DNA of 6,975 nucleotides. Origin: Opitutales bacterium (lineage in GTDB: Bacteria > Verrucomicrobiota > Verrucomicrobiia > Opitutales > Oceanipulchritudinaceae). The notes under the pieces are model-generated. The model saw only the letters and a program-made list of their open reading frames with translations, had not been told where the DNA came from and did not search any database. The number at the start of each line of letters is the position of its first letter. The first letter of the stretch is position 1. The stretch spans positions 1 to 6,975 of the forward strand of contig SKLD01000118.1 of NCBI GenBank assembly GCA_007123395.1, written 5' to 3'. The position numbers were made by a program, and so were the translations under genes. Positions 6,002 through 6,975 of this stretch are shown here, piece by piece.

Positions 6002-6975
6002 ATGAGCGAAGGAACAAAGAAGACGGTTCTCACATGCGCGCAGCCGACGGGGCAGCTCCACCTCGGCAATTACTTCGGCGCGGTGCGCAACTGGGTGTCC
6101 TTCCTCGACGGCAACGAGTGCTTTTTCGGCATCGTCGATCAGCACGCCATCACCACGCCCTACGTCCCGGCGGAGCTGCGGCAGAGCACCTACCGCACCG
6201 TCGCGCTCTACATTGCCTGCGGGCTCGACCCGGCGAAGTGCCGCCTCTTTGCGCAGTCGCATGTCATCGGCCACACCGAGCTGGCGTGGGTCCTCGGCTG
6301 CCTCTGCCCGCTCGGGCAGCTCGAGCGCATGACGCAGTTCAAGGAAAAGTCGCAGCGCGAGGACGCCGGCTTCGTCGGCTCCGGCCTGCTCTTCTATCCC
6401 GTCCTCATGGCGGCGGACATCCTCCTCTATAATGCCGATGTCGTGCCCGTGGGCGAGGACCAGAAACAGCACCTCGAACTCTGCCGCGACCTCGCCGTGC
6501 GCTTTAACAATACCTACTCGGAGACCTTCAAGGTGCCCGACGTCTTCATTCCGGGCGCGGGCGCGCGTATCCGCTCCCTCCAGTCGCCGGACAAAAAGAT
6601 GTCCAAAAGCGACCCCAACCAGAGCGGCTGTGTCTACCTCCTCGATCCGCCGGACCGCGTGCGCAAGAAGATCATGAGCGCCGTGACGGACAGCGGGCGC
6701 GAAATCCGCGCCCTGCCGGACAAGCCCGGTATCACCAACCTTCTCGGCATTCTCGCCGCCGCCACCGCCACCCCCGTGGCCGAACTCGAGGCCGCTCACG
6801 CGGGCAAGAGCTACGGTGAGTTCAAGGCTGTCGTGGCCGACGCCGTCGTCGCCTGCCTCGAGCCGATCCAGAAGCGCTTCGCGGAGATCGCCGACGACAA
6901 AGCCTACCTCGACGGCGTCCTCAAGGAAGGTGCCGATACCGCCCAGGCCCGCGCCTACAAGACCCTCGCCAAGGT
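6002..6975 (+). CDS. trpS: Tryptophan--tRNA ligase (3' end outside the window)
   Basis: TrpRS activates tryptophan with ATP and charges tRNA-Trp in the cytoplasm. The window shows 324 codons with no stop. Bacterial TrpRS usually has about 330-340 residues, so only the last few should be missing. The class I signatures are clear: the HIGH-type motif in PTGQLHLGNY (15-24), DQHAIT (46-51), the Trp-site region YPVLMAADILLY (132-143) with D139, GEDQKQH (151-157), and the KMSKS loop intact at 199-203. The C-terminal tail (LDGVLKEGADTAQARAYKTL) has the usual ending of the family. ATG 6002 gives the standard short lead before the HIGH motif. A TTG five codons upstream is the only close alternative, and no good ribosome site supports either. 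It is divergent from gspE, so it is not part of that operon. Codon choice is strongly C/G-ending, like gspE and gspF. Confidence 0.96.
   Translation, partial: MSEGTKKTVLTCAQPTGQLHLGNYFGAVRNWVSFLDGNECFFGIVDQHAITTPYVPAELRQSTYRTVALYIACGLDPAKCRLFAQSHVIGHTELAWVLGCLCPLGQLERMTQFKEKSQREDAGFVGSGLLFYPVLMAADILLYNADVVPVGEDQKQHLELCRDLAVRFNNTYSETFKVPDVFIPGAGARIRSLQSPDKKMSKSDPNQSGCVYLLDPPDRVRKKIMSAVTDSGREIRALPDKPGITNLLGILAAATATPVAELEAAHAGKSYGEFKAVVADAVVACLEPIQKRFAEIADDKAYLDGVLKEGADTAQARAYKTLAK

Noticed and set aside
5450..6799. Minus-strand open frame of 449 codons opposite trpS and the gspE start
   Set aside because: It spans two confident genes and the divergent intergenic region. It has no recognisable domain and is explained by codon bias in trpS and gspE.

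Overview
The window is GC-rich, gene-dense chromosomal DNA from a Gram-negative-type bacterium. It carries seven protein genes, no RNA genes, and no sign of insertion sequences, CRISPR or phage. The set is a TrpRS, a GspE/PilB-GspF/PilC pair, RodZ, PgsA-PgpA and a Pro-Glu-Thr-rich protein. This set and the protein style suggest the PVC group, perhaps Verrucomicrobiota (Opitutae). That placement is inference from general resemblance and could not be tested here.

Layout from left to right. The plus-strand end of an unrecognised gene (3-773) has a short winged-helix-like head and a long, repetitive PEPT tail. It is followed by pgsA (844-1452) and pgpA (1449-1982), which overlap by an ATGA stop/start. 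These two encode consecutive steps of phosphatidylglycerol synthesis. Converging on them from the minus strand is a likely three-gene unit read from right to left: gspE/pilB (5898 to 4201), gspF/pilC (4186 to 2918) and a rodZ-like gene (2845 to 2021). A 103-bp divergent intergenic region (5899-6001) separates gspE from trpS. The trpS gene runs plus-ward off the right edge and lacks only its extreme C-terminus.

How the genes fit together. PgsA makes phosphatidylglycerol phosphate from CDP-diacylglycerol and glycerol-3-phosphate, and PgpA dephosphorylates it. GspE is the cytoplasmic hexameric ATPase and GspF the inner-membrane platform of a type II secretion or type IV pilus machine; the remaining parts must lie elsewhere. 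RodZ is a membrane-anchored cytoskeletal adaptor involved in cell shape. TrpRS is housekeeping. Most of the window is ordinary core genome, and I found no convincing new biological system. The points most worth a second look are the repeat-rich gene whose second reading frame runs open into pgsA, an internal duplication in that repeat, and a possible ribosome-site-masking hairpin before rodZ. The linkage of a pilus/secretion motor with rodZ is also of interest.
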